Assembly: GCA_016930235.1 (NCBI GenBank)
Contig: JAFGHI010000045.1
Span: 71,947 to 119,412 of the forward strand
Reading direction: 5' to 3'
DNA from: Candidatus Omnitrophota bacterium
GTDB lineage: Bacteria; Omnitrophota; Omnitrophia; Omnitrophales; Aquincolibacteriaceae
Length of the DNA: 47,466 nucleotides
Positions 8,929-18,830 of this stretch are shown here, piece after piece. The position numbers and the translations under genes are program-made. The notes under the pieces were generated by a model. The model was not told the DNA's origin. It saw only the letters and a list, made by a program, of their open reading frames with translations, and searched no databases. Positions within the stretch are counted from its first letter, which is position 1. Every line of letters starts with the position of its first letter.

Positions 8929-11451
8929 ATGCTTCCAAAAAGAAGAAATCCGGCGCTTCTAGCCGCCACTCTGCTGCTTTTCATCATCCTGGCTTTTTTT
9001 GGAGCCCTCACGTTTTCAACCTACCTTATTCCTCCGGATGTTATTGAGAAAAAAATTGTCGAAAAAATAGAAAATTTTTCCCAAGGAGACATTGAATATG
9101 GATCCTTCGAATATTCAAGATTTCCTTTGCCCGAGGTGAAATTTTCCCATATCAGGTGGATGAGTGAGAAAAACAATCAAATTCTTTTGGAAGCAGATCA
9201 ACTTTGGGTTCGGTTAGACATCTTAGGGGCTTTCCTCAGGCGTGTTGAGATAGGGATACTCGAAATTGAAAGAGGGAAATTAGCTTTGCGTTTTCCGGAA
9301 TCTTTTCCTCTGGATAGTTTCCAGATCACAAACCTGAATTCACGGATAGGCCCTTTTCGGTGGGGAAATTCCTGCAAAATCAAAATGGGGGCTTCACTTC
9401 AGGACGATGAGTCTGATTTTGTCGGGGAAGGGGAGTTGTCGGTCCCTGTGTTTTCCAAATGGGATTGGGACAAGGTTGGCTGGTCTATCGATTTTAAAGT
9501 TGAAGCCTTGGATTTGGCGCTTTTTACGGATGATTCCAAATGGAAAACTCTAACGGCTGTTGAGTCTGGACTGTTTGATGGGCAATTTCGTTTTCGAAAA
9601 CTTCCCGAGGATTCATGGATCTCCTTAATCGGTGAGACAGATCTCCGCCAAGTTATTTATCACATACAAACCCAGACGAGTCTTTTGCGTTCCGAACCTT
9701 TGGATGCCGAACTTGGTTTTGAAGTTCAATGGAATATGACCGAAGAAGAGGTGGCCATGAAGGCATTTTCGTTCCAGACGCCTTTTGGTTCGGTAACAGG
9801 CGCCGGGTATGGATTTTTAGGAACGAAAGAAATCAAGGAACTCCAAATCAGTGCGTCCAATATCATTCTGGAAGAAGTCCCCCGGTATCTGATTCCCTTG
9901 AAAGAAGCTATCCCGTTTAATCTTGGATTTTCAGGGCAGAGTAGTTTAGAACTTTCCGTGGGAGGAACTTTGGATCATCTTTCATTTAATGCCAATTGGG
10001 ATTTTTCTTCGGGGCTGCTTACCTATGGGCGTTATTTTGTGAAACCCAAAGATGTCCCATTGAATTTCACTTTGGATGCTCTCGTCAAGGATGGGGAAAT
10101 TTTTTCGGGCGACTTTTCTGCAAAACTGAAAGGCATTACGGTTAAAGGGAATCTCACCGATTTTGATATCGAATCGGGGAACGGGCAATTCAATATGATC
10201 ACCAATAAGTTTGCTTTGGAAGCCGTCCAAAATTACTTTCCGCCTTTTTCAGATTACGAAGTAAGCGGGGAAGCAAAAATCCTGCTCAATTTCGAAGGAT
10301 TGTTGGGAAATTTATCCGAGATAAAAAGTATGCTGAATTTAACGCTTGAGGGTGCGAGCTTCGAAACGCAAGAAGGCAATGGGATCAAGAATGCTTTTCT
10401 TGCCTTAGACTACGGGCCTGTCGGTGTCGAAGTCAAACAAGCGCGTTTTGAGATTAATCAGTCTCCCTGCGAATTAGATCTGACCATTTACAATCTTCTT
10501 CAGAACCCGCATGTGAAGATGAAGTTGAAATCACCTTACCTGTCCCTGACCTCGACGGCGCGTGTTACGGAGGACATGACTTCCAAATGGTTAGGATTGG
10601 AGGACCGTCAACGCTTAGAACGCTGGTCCAGCTGGGTCCGGAAGACTTTTCCTTCAGGGGAATTGGTGGAGAATGTTATGGCGGAACTGGAGTATCGCGA
10701 CAAGCAATGGGCTGTTCAGAATTTGGAGTTTCAAATTTCAGAGGGTTGGGGACGGATGCAGGCGGGTGTGGATTTGAATTGGGATCCTGCTTTTTTTTGG
10801 GCCGATTTTGGCCTTAACCAGATCAATCTCGAAAAATTTTCTTCACCTTTAGAGCGAGGGACCTATCCTCTTTTGGGAGTTCTTTTTCTTGAACTTCAGG
10901 TCCAGGGTGAGGGGCTTGCTTTTGAAGGGATGGACAAGCGTCTTCATGGGCAAGGGAGCTTCTCTTTGACGGACGGAACTTTGCGGTCGGCTGATTTGAT
11001 CAAGCTGCTGAGTACGATTCAAGAGCTTTCCAGCATTCAAGAGTTGTCTCGCGGGAAGACGGATTTTGATGATTTACGTTTCCCCTTTGAATTAAAAGAC
11101 GGGAAAATTTCGACGGAAAAACTGACCATGGTGTCCCCTGAATTTATGCTGGAAGGTTCGGGTGAAACAACCGTCGATGGTATTTTGAATTTTCGAATGG
11201 ACGCATTTTTGTCGCCGGAGTTGACAAACAAATATCTGGGGCCCGTTCTCGGCTATCATCAAATAAGCGAGGGTCAACAGTTTGGGCCTGTTCCGATCTT
11301 GTTGGCGGGGCCTTTATCAGCTCCCGATTTAAAATTGGATCCGACTTTATTCCCCACCCTCGAAAGAGATCTTTTGCACGGCCGATCTCAAAAGGTTCTG
11401 CGTAATTTCTTGCCGGAAGATTTTTTCTTCGATCGCGAAACAAATTCCTGA
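8929..11451 (+). CDS. AsmA-like (AsmA/TamB/DUF3971 superfamily) envelope protein
   Basis: 840 aa; N-terminal TM helix; long beta-rich repetitive region; C-terminal LTDGTLRSADLIKLLSTIQ...FPFELKDGKISTEKLTMVSPEFMLEGSGETTVDGILNFRMDAFLSPE is AsmA-like. Confidence 0.75.
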   Translation: MLPKRRNPALLAATLLLFIILAFFGALTFSTYLIPPDVIEKKIVEKIENFSQGDIEYGSFEYSRFPLPEVKFSHIRWMSEKNNQILLEADQLWVRLDILGAFLRRVEIGILEIERGKLALRFPESFPLDSFQITNLNSRIGPFRWGNSCKIKMGASLQDDESDFVGEGELSVPVFSKWDWDKVGWSIDFKVEALDLALFTDDSKWKTLTAVESGLFDGQFRFRKLPEDSWISLIGETDLRQVIYHIQTQTSLLRSEPLDAELGFEVQWNMTEEEVAMKAFSFQTPFGSVTGAGYGFLGTKEIKELQISASNIILEEVPRYLIPLKEAIPFNLGFSGQSSLELSVGGTLDHLSFNANWDFSSGLLTYGRYFVKPKDVPLNFTLDALVKDGEIFSGDFSAKLKGITVKGNLTDFDIESGNGQFNMITNKFALEAVQNYFPPFSDYEVSGEAKILLNFEGLLGNLSEIKSMLNLTLEGASFETQEGNGIKNAFLALDYGPVGVEVKQARFEINQSPCELDLTIYNLLQNPHVKMKLKSPYLSLTSTARVTEDMTSKWLGLEDRQRLERWSSWVRKTFPSGELVENVMAELEYRDKQWAVQNLEFQISEGWGRMQAGVDLNWDPAFFWADFGLNQINLEKFSSPLERGTYPLLGVLFLELQVQGEGLAFEGMDKRLHGQGSFSLTDGTLRSADLIKLLSTIQELSSIQELSRGKTDFDDLRFPFELKDGKISTEKLTMVSPEFMLEGSGETTVDGILNFRMDAFLSPELTNKYLGPVLGYHQISEGQQFGPVPILLAGPLSAPDLKLDPTLFPTLERDLLHGRSQKVLRNFLPEDFFFDRETNS

Positions 11452-12137
11452 CGGATTTTGCGGATCAGGAGGCGGGCCGCTTTCTCTTCGGATTTTCGGC
11501 GCGTTTTCGCAACGGCAGTTGTTTTTCTTCTGCGGTCAATGGCAATGGTCGTTTTCACGCCTCGCGGCGAGAATTCATTTTGGTAAATGGGAAGTTTTTG
11601 CCATGTTTTTTGTGATAATTCCTGGAGTGTGCTTTTGGGATTCGGATCGAGGCGGAAAAGTCTTTTGGCATCAAAGTAGGAGTGGAAGTGTTTTAGGATA
11701 AAGGGTTCTGCTTTGTGCATTCCTTGATCCAAATAGATTGCCGCAAAGAAGGCCTCAAACGTATCTGCGAAGATTTTAGCTTTGGAGATTTCCTTTTGTT
11801 TCCTGAGGCTTTTGCTTAACTTGATGTGCCGGGTGAGCCCTATTTCCTGGGCGATGCGGCTTAAAATTTTGCGTGAAACCAAAATAGACCTGAGACGACT
11901 TAAGGCCCCGTCATTGGCTTTCGGGAAATCGTTGAAAAGTTTCTGGCAGACGATAAAATTCAGGATGACATCACCGAAGAATTCGAGTCGGTCAAAATCC
12001 TCGAGGCCCGGCATTGGGTTTTCGTTTCGATAAGAAGGGTGCCTAAGGGCTGCTTCGAGTAAAAGGGGGTTACGAAAGGTGATTCCCAACATCTTGGAGG
12101 GCCTCTTTTTTCGCCTAGGACGAGAAGTTTTCAGCAT
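11388..12137 (-). CDS. rnc: Ribonuclease III
   Basis: RNase III motif DRLEFFGDVIL, second catalytic cluster FADTFEAFFAAIYLDQG, C-terminal dsRBD-like region. Start at MLKTSRPRR (12137) preferred over 12185. Confidence 0.88.
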   Translation of the reverse strand: MLKTSRPRRKKRPSKMLGITFRNPLLLEAALRHPSYRNENPMPGLEDFDRLEFFGDVILNFIVCQKLFNDFPKANDGALSRLRSILVSRKILSRIAQEIGLTRHIKLSKSLRKQKEISKAKIFADTFEAFFAAIYLDQGMHKAEPFILKHFHSYFDAKRLFRLDPNPKSTLQELSQKTWQKLPIYQNEFSPRGVKTTIAIDRRRKTTAVAKTRRKSEEKAARLLIRKIRQEFVSRSKKKSSGKKLRRTF

Positions 12138-12199
12138 GATGACTCCAAAATAGTGATTTTTTTGCTTTTCGTCAATGAAAATCATCGTAACTTATGAAA

Positions 12200-12228
12200 T
12201 TGACAAAAGATAGAGGCGTTTCTATAAT
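12200..12228 (+). promoter_or_regulatory. Consensus sigma70 promoter of the arginine cluster (TTGACA-17-TATAAT)
   Basis: TTGACA 12200-12205, 17 nt spacer, TATAAT 12223-12228. Confidence 0.8.
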
Positions 12229-12313
12229 ACCAAACTTCATTCGAAGTGGCAGGATAAAGCTTCAAGAGGGTGCCTGATCATGGTAAAGTGATGGGCAAAT
12301 AGAGGGGAATAAG

Positions 12314-13342
12314 ATGAACAAATGTGCTGTTATCGGAGCGACCGGATACACGGGGATTGAGCTGGTGAAAATTCTTATCCAGCATCCCTCCGTTGAAATT
12401 GTTGGGTTGACGACCCGGCAAAAACAGTCGATCCCTGTTCGGGATCTCATCCCGGCCTTGGGACCTTCCTGCGATCTTATGATTGAGACCTATTCTTTTG
12501 AGGCGATCAAGAGAAAAGCGGACGTTGTTTTCCTTTGTCTCCCTCATACGGAGGCGATGGAAACGGCCGAGAAATTTTTAAAGGCGGGTAAGATCGTGAT
12601 TGATTTGTCTGCGGATTTTCGTTTAAAGAAAGTCAAGGACTATGAGAAATGGTATAAAGTCCGGCACAGCGCTCCCCATTTGTTGAAGAAGGCGGTCTAT
12701 GGAGCCCCCGAGTTTTTCCGGAAGGATATTGGACAGGCCGATCTGATTGCCAATCCGGGGTGCTATCCTACCGCAGCGTACTTGGCGGTAGTGCCGCTGC
12801 TTCAAAGGGGATTAGTAGAGTCTGAGGATATCATTATTGATGCAAAATCCGGCGTTACCGGAGCGGGAAAGAAACTGAACCCGGCGACGCAATTTTGCGA
12901 AGTGCACGAAAATTTTTATGCCTATAAAGTTGCTCAGCATCAGCATACTCCCGAAATCGAACAGATTTTATCGGATTGCGCTCAAAAAGCCGCTAAGGTC
13001 ACTTTTGTTACCCATTTGCTTCCTGTTCGGAGGGGGATTCTCGCAACCGTTTACATGAAGAAAAAGAAGAATATCCGGTTGCAGGAAATCAGCAAGGCTT
13101 TCCGGGAAGCTTATCGCGGGGAGCCTTTTGTTCGAGTGAAACCCGAAGGCGTCTTTCCGAGCCTGAAGGACGTCGAGAGGACGAACTTTTGTGATCTTGG
13201 GTTTACCGTCGAAGAGAAGACCGGCCGAGTCATTGTGGTTAGCGCTATTGATAATCTGCTTAAAGGGGCTTCGGGACAGGCTGTCCAGAATATGAATATC
13301 CGTTTAGGATTTCCCGAAACGAAAGGTATCTGTTCGCTATGA
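12314..13342 (+). CDS. argC: N-acetyl-gamma-glutamyl-phosphate reductase
   Basis: AVIGATGYTGIELVKIL, ANPGCYPTAAYL, HQHTPEIEQ, HLLPVRRGILATVY. Confidence 0.95.
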   Translation: MNKCAVIGATGYTGIELVKILIQHPSVEIVGLTTRQKQSIPVRDLIPALGPSCDLMIETYSFEAIKRKADVVFLCLPHTEAMETAEKFLKAGKIVIDLSADFRLKKVKDYEKWYKVRHSAPHLLKKAVYGAPEFFRKDIGQADLIANPGCYPTAAYLAVVPLLQRGLVESEDIIIDAKSGVTGAGKKLNPATQFCEVHENFYAYKVAQHQHTPEIEQILSDCAQKAAKVTFVTHLLPVRRGILATVYMKKKKNIRLQEISKAFREAYRGEPFVRVKPEGVFPSLKDVERTNFCDLGFTVEEKTGRVIVVSAIDNLLKGASGQAVQNMNIRLGFPETKGICSL

Positions 13343-14559
13343 TCCAATCGAATTGGGAAAAAAGGAGGAGAGGAACGATTACCACTCCTCGCGGTTTTGT
13401 CGCAAGCGGCCTTTACTGCGGTATCAAGAAAAACAAAAAGAAATATGACGCTGCTTTGGTTGTTTCAAGAACTCCGGCTGTAGCCGCCGGGACTTTTACG
13501 ACCAATAAAGTGAAGGCCTGGCCGGTGCTTTACACCATGAAGGCAATAAATGCACCGCGCCATCGCGCCTATCTTGTTTCCAGCGGAAATGCAAATTGTG
13601 TCAACGGCCCCAAAGGCAAAATCGCTGTTGAAGAAGCTGCTGCCGAAGTTGCCAAAAATTTAAAAGTACCTGTCGAGGAAATTTTAATTGCGCAGACAGG
13701 TTTGATCGGAGCCCCTTTTCCCATTACAAGGTTTAAGCGGGCCATTCCCCGGCTAGTTCGGAGGCTGTCTTGTGATGGAGGGAGGTCCGCAGCGAAAGGA
13801 ATTTTGACGACGGATTTGTCGCCGAAAGAAGTAGCCTTGTCCTTCCCGTTAGGCAAAAAGAAGGTGACGATCGCTGCGATGTCAAAAGGGGCGGGGATGG
13901 TTCATCCGAATATGGCGACCATGCTTTGTTTTATCACCACGGATATTGCGATTACCAAACCGCTTTTGAGAAGGGCTCTTCGGCATGCAGTGGACGACAC
14001 ATTCAATAAAATGGCGATTGATAATGATATGAGCACCAATGATATGGTTCTCGCTATGGCCAATGGCCAGTCCGGAGTCCCGACGATTCAAAAAATTGAC
14101 CGGGAATACCGTCTTTTTCGTGAAGTTTTAAAGGAGGTTTGTCGGATTATTGCTTATAAGATGGCACACGACGGGGAAGGCGTATCCCATGTGTGTACAC
14201 TTCGATTGAGCGGGGCTAAAAATCCTACTGAAGCCGAAAAAGCTGCCCGCCAGATTGCTAATTCGATGCTTTTTAAAACGATGCTGGCTGGTTCCGACCC
14301 GAATTGGGGGAGGATTGTTGCCGCTCTTGGGGCAAGCGGGGTTGCTTTCAATCCAAAACAAATCAACATTTCATTCGATGATGCTATGGTGGTTCACCAC
14401 GGAAGTTTGCGTGTCCTTAATATCCCTAAGGCCCGGAAGGTGTTGCAGAAAAAGGGATATACGATTCATATTGTCATCGGGAAAGGCAGAGGAAGAGTGG
14501 AGTTCATTACGACGGATTTGACAACCAAGTATGTGTCCATCAACGCTTCCTATTCGTGA
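13339..14559 (+). CDS. argJ: Glutamate N-acetyltransferase / amino-acid acetyltransferase ArgJ
   Basis: GFVASGLYCGIKK, SSGNANCVNGPKG, KGAGMVHPNMATMLCFITTD (ATML autoprocessing motif), SDPNWGRIVAALG. Confidence 0.95.
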   Translation: MIQSNWEKRRRGTITTPRGFVASGLYCGIKKNKKKYDAALVVSRTPAVAAGTFTTNKVKAWPVLYTMKAINAPRHRAYLVSSGNANCVNGPKGKIAVEEAAAEVAKNLKVPVEEILIAQTGLIGAPFPITRFKRAIPRLVRRLSCDGGRSAAKGILTTDLSPKEVALSFPLGKKKVTIAAMSKGAGMVHPNMATMLCFITTDIAITKPLLRRALRHAVDDTFNKMAIDNDMSTNDMVLAMANGQSGVPTIQKIDREYRLFREVLKEVCRIIAYKMAHDGEGVSHVCTLRLSGAKNPTEAEKAARQIANSMLFKTMLAGSDPNWGRIVAALGASGVAFNPKQINISFDDAMVVHHGSLRVLNIPKARKVLQKKGYTIHIVIGKGRGRVEFITTDLTTKYVSINASYS

Positions 14560-14562
14560 TCT

Positions 14563-15417
14563 ATGCAGGAATTTGTCGAGAAAGCCAACATTCTGATTGA
14601 AGCACTTCCGTATATCAAGAAATTCAGGGGCCAGGAAATCCTGATCAAATACGGTGGTGCGGCTTTGAATTACGAGGATATCCGGGAAAATGTCCTGAAT
14701 GATCTTGTCTTTATGAATTATGTCGGGATCCGGCCTATTTTGATCCATGGTGGCGGGATTATGATCACGGAAAATTTGAAGAAACAAGGGATTCAAAGTA
14801 AATTTATTGACGGTTTGCGGGTGACGGATAAAAAAACAATCGGCGTTGTTGTTGAAACTCTTGCCGAAATCAACAAAAGTATCGTAAGTGATATTAATGC
14901 CTTTGGTGCCAAGGCGGTGGGTTTGTCCGGGCATGATGCCGAAATTTTAACCGTGATGAAACATCAGGCAAGCGGTGATGTCGGTTATGTCGGCGATGTG
15001 AAGTCCGTGAATATCCTTCCGTTGAAGGAATTGACGGAGTTTAATATCATTCCCGTTGTTTATCCGGTCGGCATTGATGAAAAAGGCGGCACCTACAATG
15101 TGAATGCTGATGAAGCGGCGGCCAAGATTGCTGTCGCGATGGGTGTTCAAAAAATTATGGTTCTGACCAATGTCAAAGGCATTTTGCGTGATCCGGCGGA
15201 AGAAGATTCCCTGATGTCCTCACTCCATGTGGATGAAGTTCAGCAGCTTATTGACAAAAAAATCATCAGCGGCGGGATGATCCCAAAAGTGAAAGCGTGT
15301 ATTACTGCTTTAAAAGGGAATGTTAAAAAAGCGCATATTATTGACGGGCGCATTAAACATTCTCTCCTCTTGGAAATATTCACCGATCAAGGTATCGGGA
15401 CAGAGATTTACTTATAA
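14563..15417 (+). CDS. argB: Acetylglutamate kinase
   Basis: IKYGGAAL, LIHGGGIMI, NVNADEAAAKIA, SGGMIPKVKAC. Confidence 0.95.
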   Translation: MQEFVEKANILIEALPYIKKFRGQEILIKYGGAALNYEDIRENVLNDLVFMNYVGIRPILIHGGGIMITENLKKQGIQSKFIDGLRVTDKKTIGVVVETLAEINKSIVSDINAFGAKAVGLSGHDAEILTVMKHQASGDVGYVGDVKSVNILPLKELTEFNIIPVVYPVGIDEKGGTYNVNADEAAAKIAVAMGVQKIMVLTNVKGILRDPAEEDSLMSSLHVDEVQQLIDKKIISGGMIPKVKACITALKGNVKKAHIIDGRIKHSLLLEIFTDQGIGTEIYL

Positions 15418-15485
15418 AAAATAGACGGCCCCGTTTGTGGGGGAGATGACTTTCTTCTGGAAAGGGCAAGGCTTTTATTGACGCT

Positions 15486-16682
15486 ATGAATACCCGAGAC
15501 ATCGAAAAAATTTATCGTGAATTTGTGCTCCCGACTTATTCCCAAGCATCGCTTTGTTTGGTCAAAGGGAAAGGATCGAGGGTGTGGGATATCCACGGTA
15601 AAGAGTATCTTGATTTTTTCCCGGGGTGGGCGGTCTCGGGGCTTGGGCATTGCCATCCTGAAGTGATTCAAGCGATCCGGCATCAGGCAGGCAAGATCCT
15701 TCATATCCCGAATAATTTTCTTAATTTGAAGCAAGCCGAACTTGCCAAGGAAATTTCCGAAGCGTCTTTCCCGGCGCGTGTTTTCTTTTGTAACAGCGGA
15801 GCCGAAGCCACCGAAGCGGCTATCAAGTTTGCGCGTAAATACGGATCTGAAAGCGGCCGGTATGAAATCATTACGATGAAACAATCTTTTCACGGGAGAA
15901 CTCTAGCGGCGATCACTGCGACGGGGCAAGAAAAGGTTCAAAAAGGGTTCGAACCGTTGCCGCAAGGTTTCCGGTATGCTGAGTTTAATGATTTGGATTC
16001 GGTGAAAAGGGAATTGACGGATAAAACCATAGCGGTTTTTCTGGAACCGATTCAGGGTGAGGGTGGTATCAATGTGGCGACAGAAGAATTCATGGCAGGC
16101 CTTCGCCGTCTTACTGATGAGAAAGATTTGCTCTTAATGCTTGATGAAGTACAGACGGGTATGGGACGGACTGGGAAAATGTTTGGTTACCAGCATTACT
16201 CGATCGAGCCGGATGTGATGACGCTTGCCAAATCCTTAGGGGGAGGTGTCCCCATCGGGGCTTTAGTCGTTAACCGGAAAGTGAAAAAAGAGGTGTTAAC
16301 GCCGGGGACTCATGCAGCAACTTACGGCGGAAATCCTCTTGTCGCAGCGGCCTCACTCGCTGTTTTTCGGGCGATCCGAAAGGGGAAATTATTGTCGCAT
16401 ACCGTGGAAATGGGCGAATATTTGGAGAGCCGGCTCGAGGATTTAAAGAAGAGATTCCCTGTGATCCGGAAAGTCAAAGGAGTGGGTTTGATGCGGGCTT
16501 TGGAATTGGAAAAACCGGGGGCGCCTTATGTGGAGGGTGCCCGGGCAAAAGGGCTTTTAATCAACTGCACTCAAAATCAGATCCTTCGGATTATGCCCGC
16601 AATGACGGTGACGAAACAACAAATCAATAAAGCGACAAGGATTCTGAAGAAGGTTTTTTCGGAAGCTGAGGGGAAATCATGA
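15486..16682 (+). CDS. argD: Acetylornithine aminotransferase
   Basis: FFPGWAVSGLGHCHP, FFCNSGAEATEAAIK, LDEVQTGMGRTG, TLAKSLGGGVPIGA. Confidence 0.94.
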   Translation: MNTRDIEKIYREFVLPTYSQASLCLVKGKGSRVWDIHGKEYLDFFPGWAVSGLGHCHPEVIQAIRHQAGKILHIPNNFLNLKQAELAKEISEASFPARVFFCNSGAEATEAAIKFARKYGSESGRYEIITMKQSFHGRTLAAITATGQEKVQKGFEPLPQGFRYAEFNDLDSVKRELTDKTIAVFLEPIQGEGGINVATEEFMAGLRRLTDEKDLLLMLDEVQTGMGRTGKMFGYQHYSIEPDVMTLAKSLGGGVPIGALVVNRKVKKEVLTPGTHAATYGGNPLVAAASLAVFRAIRKGKLLSHTVEMGEYLESRLEDLKKRFPVIRKVKGVGLMRALELEKPGAPYVEGARAKGLLINCTQNQILRIMPAMTVTKQQINKATRILKKVFSEAEGKS

Positions 16683-17599
16683 AGAAACAGCTTATCTCCG
16701 TGAATGACTTGAGCCGGGAAGATATCGAGAAAATTTTTGCTTTGAGTACGGATGTTAAAAAGAACCCCGAAAAGTTCCAGAATGCACTTCAAGGGAAGAT
16801 GTTCGGGCTTATTTTTGAGAAGCCGTCGACAAGGACTTGGGTTTCTTTTCAGGCCGGCATTTTTTCGCTCGGAGGAAACAGTATTTATTTGGGGCCGGAT
16901 GATATCAAATTAGGCGTCCGGGAGGAAGTCAAGGATGTGGCGCGGGTGCTCAACCGGTATCTTTCGGGTGTCGTCATGAGGACTTTTTATCATAAGACGA
17001 TCACGGAATTCGGGATGTATTTTCGCCAGCCGATGATTAATGGGTTGAGTGATTATCAACATCCCTGTCAGGCCCTTGCTGATTTCTTTACGATCCGGGA
17101 AAGATTTGGCGAGGATGCGAAACCCATTGTGACATTTGTTGGCGATGGGAATAATGTCCTCAATTCACTGATCCTTTTAGCTGCCAAACTTGGAGGGATT
17201 TTTCGTTATGTTACTCCAGAGAAACACCCTCCGGCGAAAAAGGTCCACGAACAAGCAATGAAACTGGCTCAAGAGACGGGGGCGGTGATTGAATCAAGCC
17301 ATGATCCTGTGAATGGCGTGCGTGATGCCGATGTCGTTTACACGGATGTCTGGGTGAGTATGGGGCAGGAAGAGGAGAGGGCCAAAAAAATAAAGGATTT
17401 TGATGGGATGCAGGTCAATAGTGAACTCCTAAAAAAGGCCAAGAAGGATGTGGCCGTGATGCATTGTTTGCCGGCTCATCGCGGGGAAGAAATCACCGAT
17501 GAGGTTATGGAGGGCCAAAACTCCATCGTTTTTGATCAGGCCGAGAACCGTTTGCATGTTCAAAAAGCGATTTTGCTCCATTTGTGTTCGGCATCCTAG
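16679..17599 (+). CDS. argF: Ornithine carbamoyltransferase
   Basis: FEKPSTRTWVSF, HPCQALADF, FVGDGNNVLNSL, MHCLPAHRGEEI. ATGA overlap with argD. Confidence 0.95.
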   Translation: MKKQLISVNDLSREDIEKIFALSTDVKKNPEKFQNALQGKMFGLIFEKPSTRTWVSFQAGIFSLGGNSIYLGPDDIKLGVREEVKDVARVLNRYLSGVVMRTFYHKTITEFGMYFRQPMINGLSDYQHPCQALADFFTIRERFGEDAKPIVTFVGDGNNVLNSLILLAAKLGGIFRYVTPEKHPPAKKVHEQAMKLAQETGAVIESSHDPVNGVRDADVVYTDVWVSMGQEEERAKKIKDFDGMQVNSELLKKAKKDVAVMHCLPAHRGEEITDEVMEGQNSIVFDQAENRLHVQKAILLHLCSAS

Positions 17600-17642
17600 G
17601 GAATAATAAATTTGACCGATTCATTCAAAAGGCGGTGATGTT

Positions 17643-18830
17643 ATGAAAAAAGTCGTGCTTGCATATTCGGGGGGATTGGACACATCTTGTGCCGTTCGGT
17701 GGCTCAAAGAACGTTATCATTGTGAAGTGATTTGTTTTTCTGCTTTTTTGGGCGAAGTTCAAGATAAAAATAAACTGAGGAAACGTGCGCTCGCTGCCGG
17801 GGCTAAAAAAGTCTATATCGAGGATTCCAAGCCTGAATTCTCGAAAGATTTTATTCTCCCTGCGTTGTGGGCTCATGCCCGTTATGAAGGGAAATATCCT
17901 CTTGCTACTGCGATCGGAAGACCCTTGATTGCTAAGAATTTGGTCAAGATCGCGGCCAAAGAAGGCGCAGACTCTGTTGCCCATGGATGTACGGGGAAAG
18001 GTAATGATCAAGTCCGGATTGAAGTGGGGGTGAGGACTTTGAATCCGAAATTGAAAATCATTGCGCCCTTACGGGTATGGGAATTCAGGACGCGCGAACA
18101 GGAAATGGAGTATGCGAAAGAAAGAAATATTCCGATCGCCGTGACCAAGAAGAGCCCTTATTCCATCGATAAGAATATCTGGGGTGTCTCCATTGAAGCC
18201 GGGGTCTTGGAAGATCCCTGGCGGGAACCCCCTCAAGATGCTTATGTGATGACAAGACCTTATGAAAAGGCCCCTGGGAAACCAAGATATTTGGAGATTG
18301 GTTTTGAAAAAGGAATCCCCGTCAAGATCAATGGCATCCGGAAAAACTTGGTACAGTTGATCGAATCGCTGAATCAGATTGCCGGCACTTACGGCGTGGG
18401 CCGGTTTGACCAGATCGAAAATCGCCTGGTCGGAATTAAGAGCCGAGAGATTTACGAAGCACCTGCAGCCGAAGTGCTTTTGAGGGCCCATCAGGAATTG
18501 GAAGGAATGGTCATGGACCGGGAGTTTATGCATTATAAAGAGGTCCTCTCTCATCGCTACGCGGAGTTAATCTATTACGGGCTTTGGTTTTCTCCTTTAA
18601 AGAAGGCCTTGGATGCATTTTTTAAATCCAACCAACATCGTGTTACCGGGACGGTTAGGATCAAGTTGGAACGAGGGCATGCTACATGCGTTGGGCGAAA
18701 ATCGCCCTATTCACTTTACAGCGAAAAACTTGCAACCTATTCGGAGGGCGATATTTTCAACCGGGATATGGCTGAAGGATTTATCAAACTTTGGGGATTA
18801 CCCTACGAAGGGATGGGGGCCGAGTCATGA
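17643..18830 (+). CDS. argG: Argininosuccinate synthase
   Basis: VVLAYSGGLDTSCAVRWL, HGCTGKGNDQVRIE, IDKNIWGVSIEAGVLEDP. Confidence 0.95.
   Translation: MKKVVLAYSGGLDTSCAVRWLKERYHCEVICFSAFLGEVQDKNKLRKRALAAGAKKVYIEDSKPEFSKDFILPALWAHARYEGKYPLATAIGRPLIAKNLVKIAAKEGADSVAHGCTGKGNDQVRIEVGVRTLNPKLKIIAPLRVWEFRTREQEMEYAKERNIPIAVTKKSPYSIDKNIWGVSIEAGVLEDPWREPPQDAYVMTRPYEKAPGKPRYLEIGFEKGIPVKINGIRKNLVQLIESLNQIAGTYGVGRFDQIENRLVGIKSREIYEAPAAEVLLRAHQELEGMVMDREFMHYKEVLSHRYAELIYYGLWFSPLKKALDAFFKSNQHRVTGTVRIKLERGHATCVGRKSPYSLYSEKLATYSEGDIFNRDMAEGFIKLWGLPYEGMGAES

Noticed and set aside
11388-12137. RNase III signature variant (DRLEFFGDVIL rather than ERLEFLGDAVL) as a sign of lost activity
   Set aside because: The catalytic acidic residues appear retained (E and D in LEFFGD; D and E in FADTFEA), so it is probably active.
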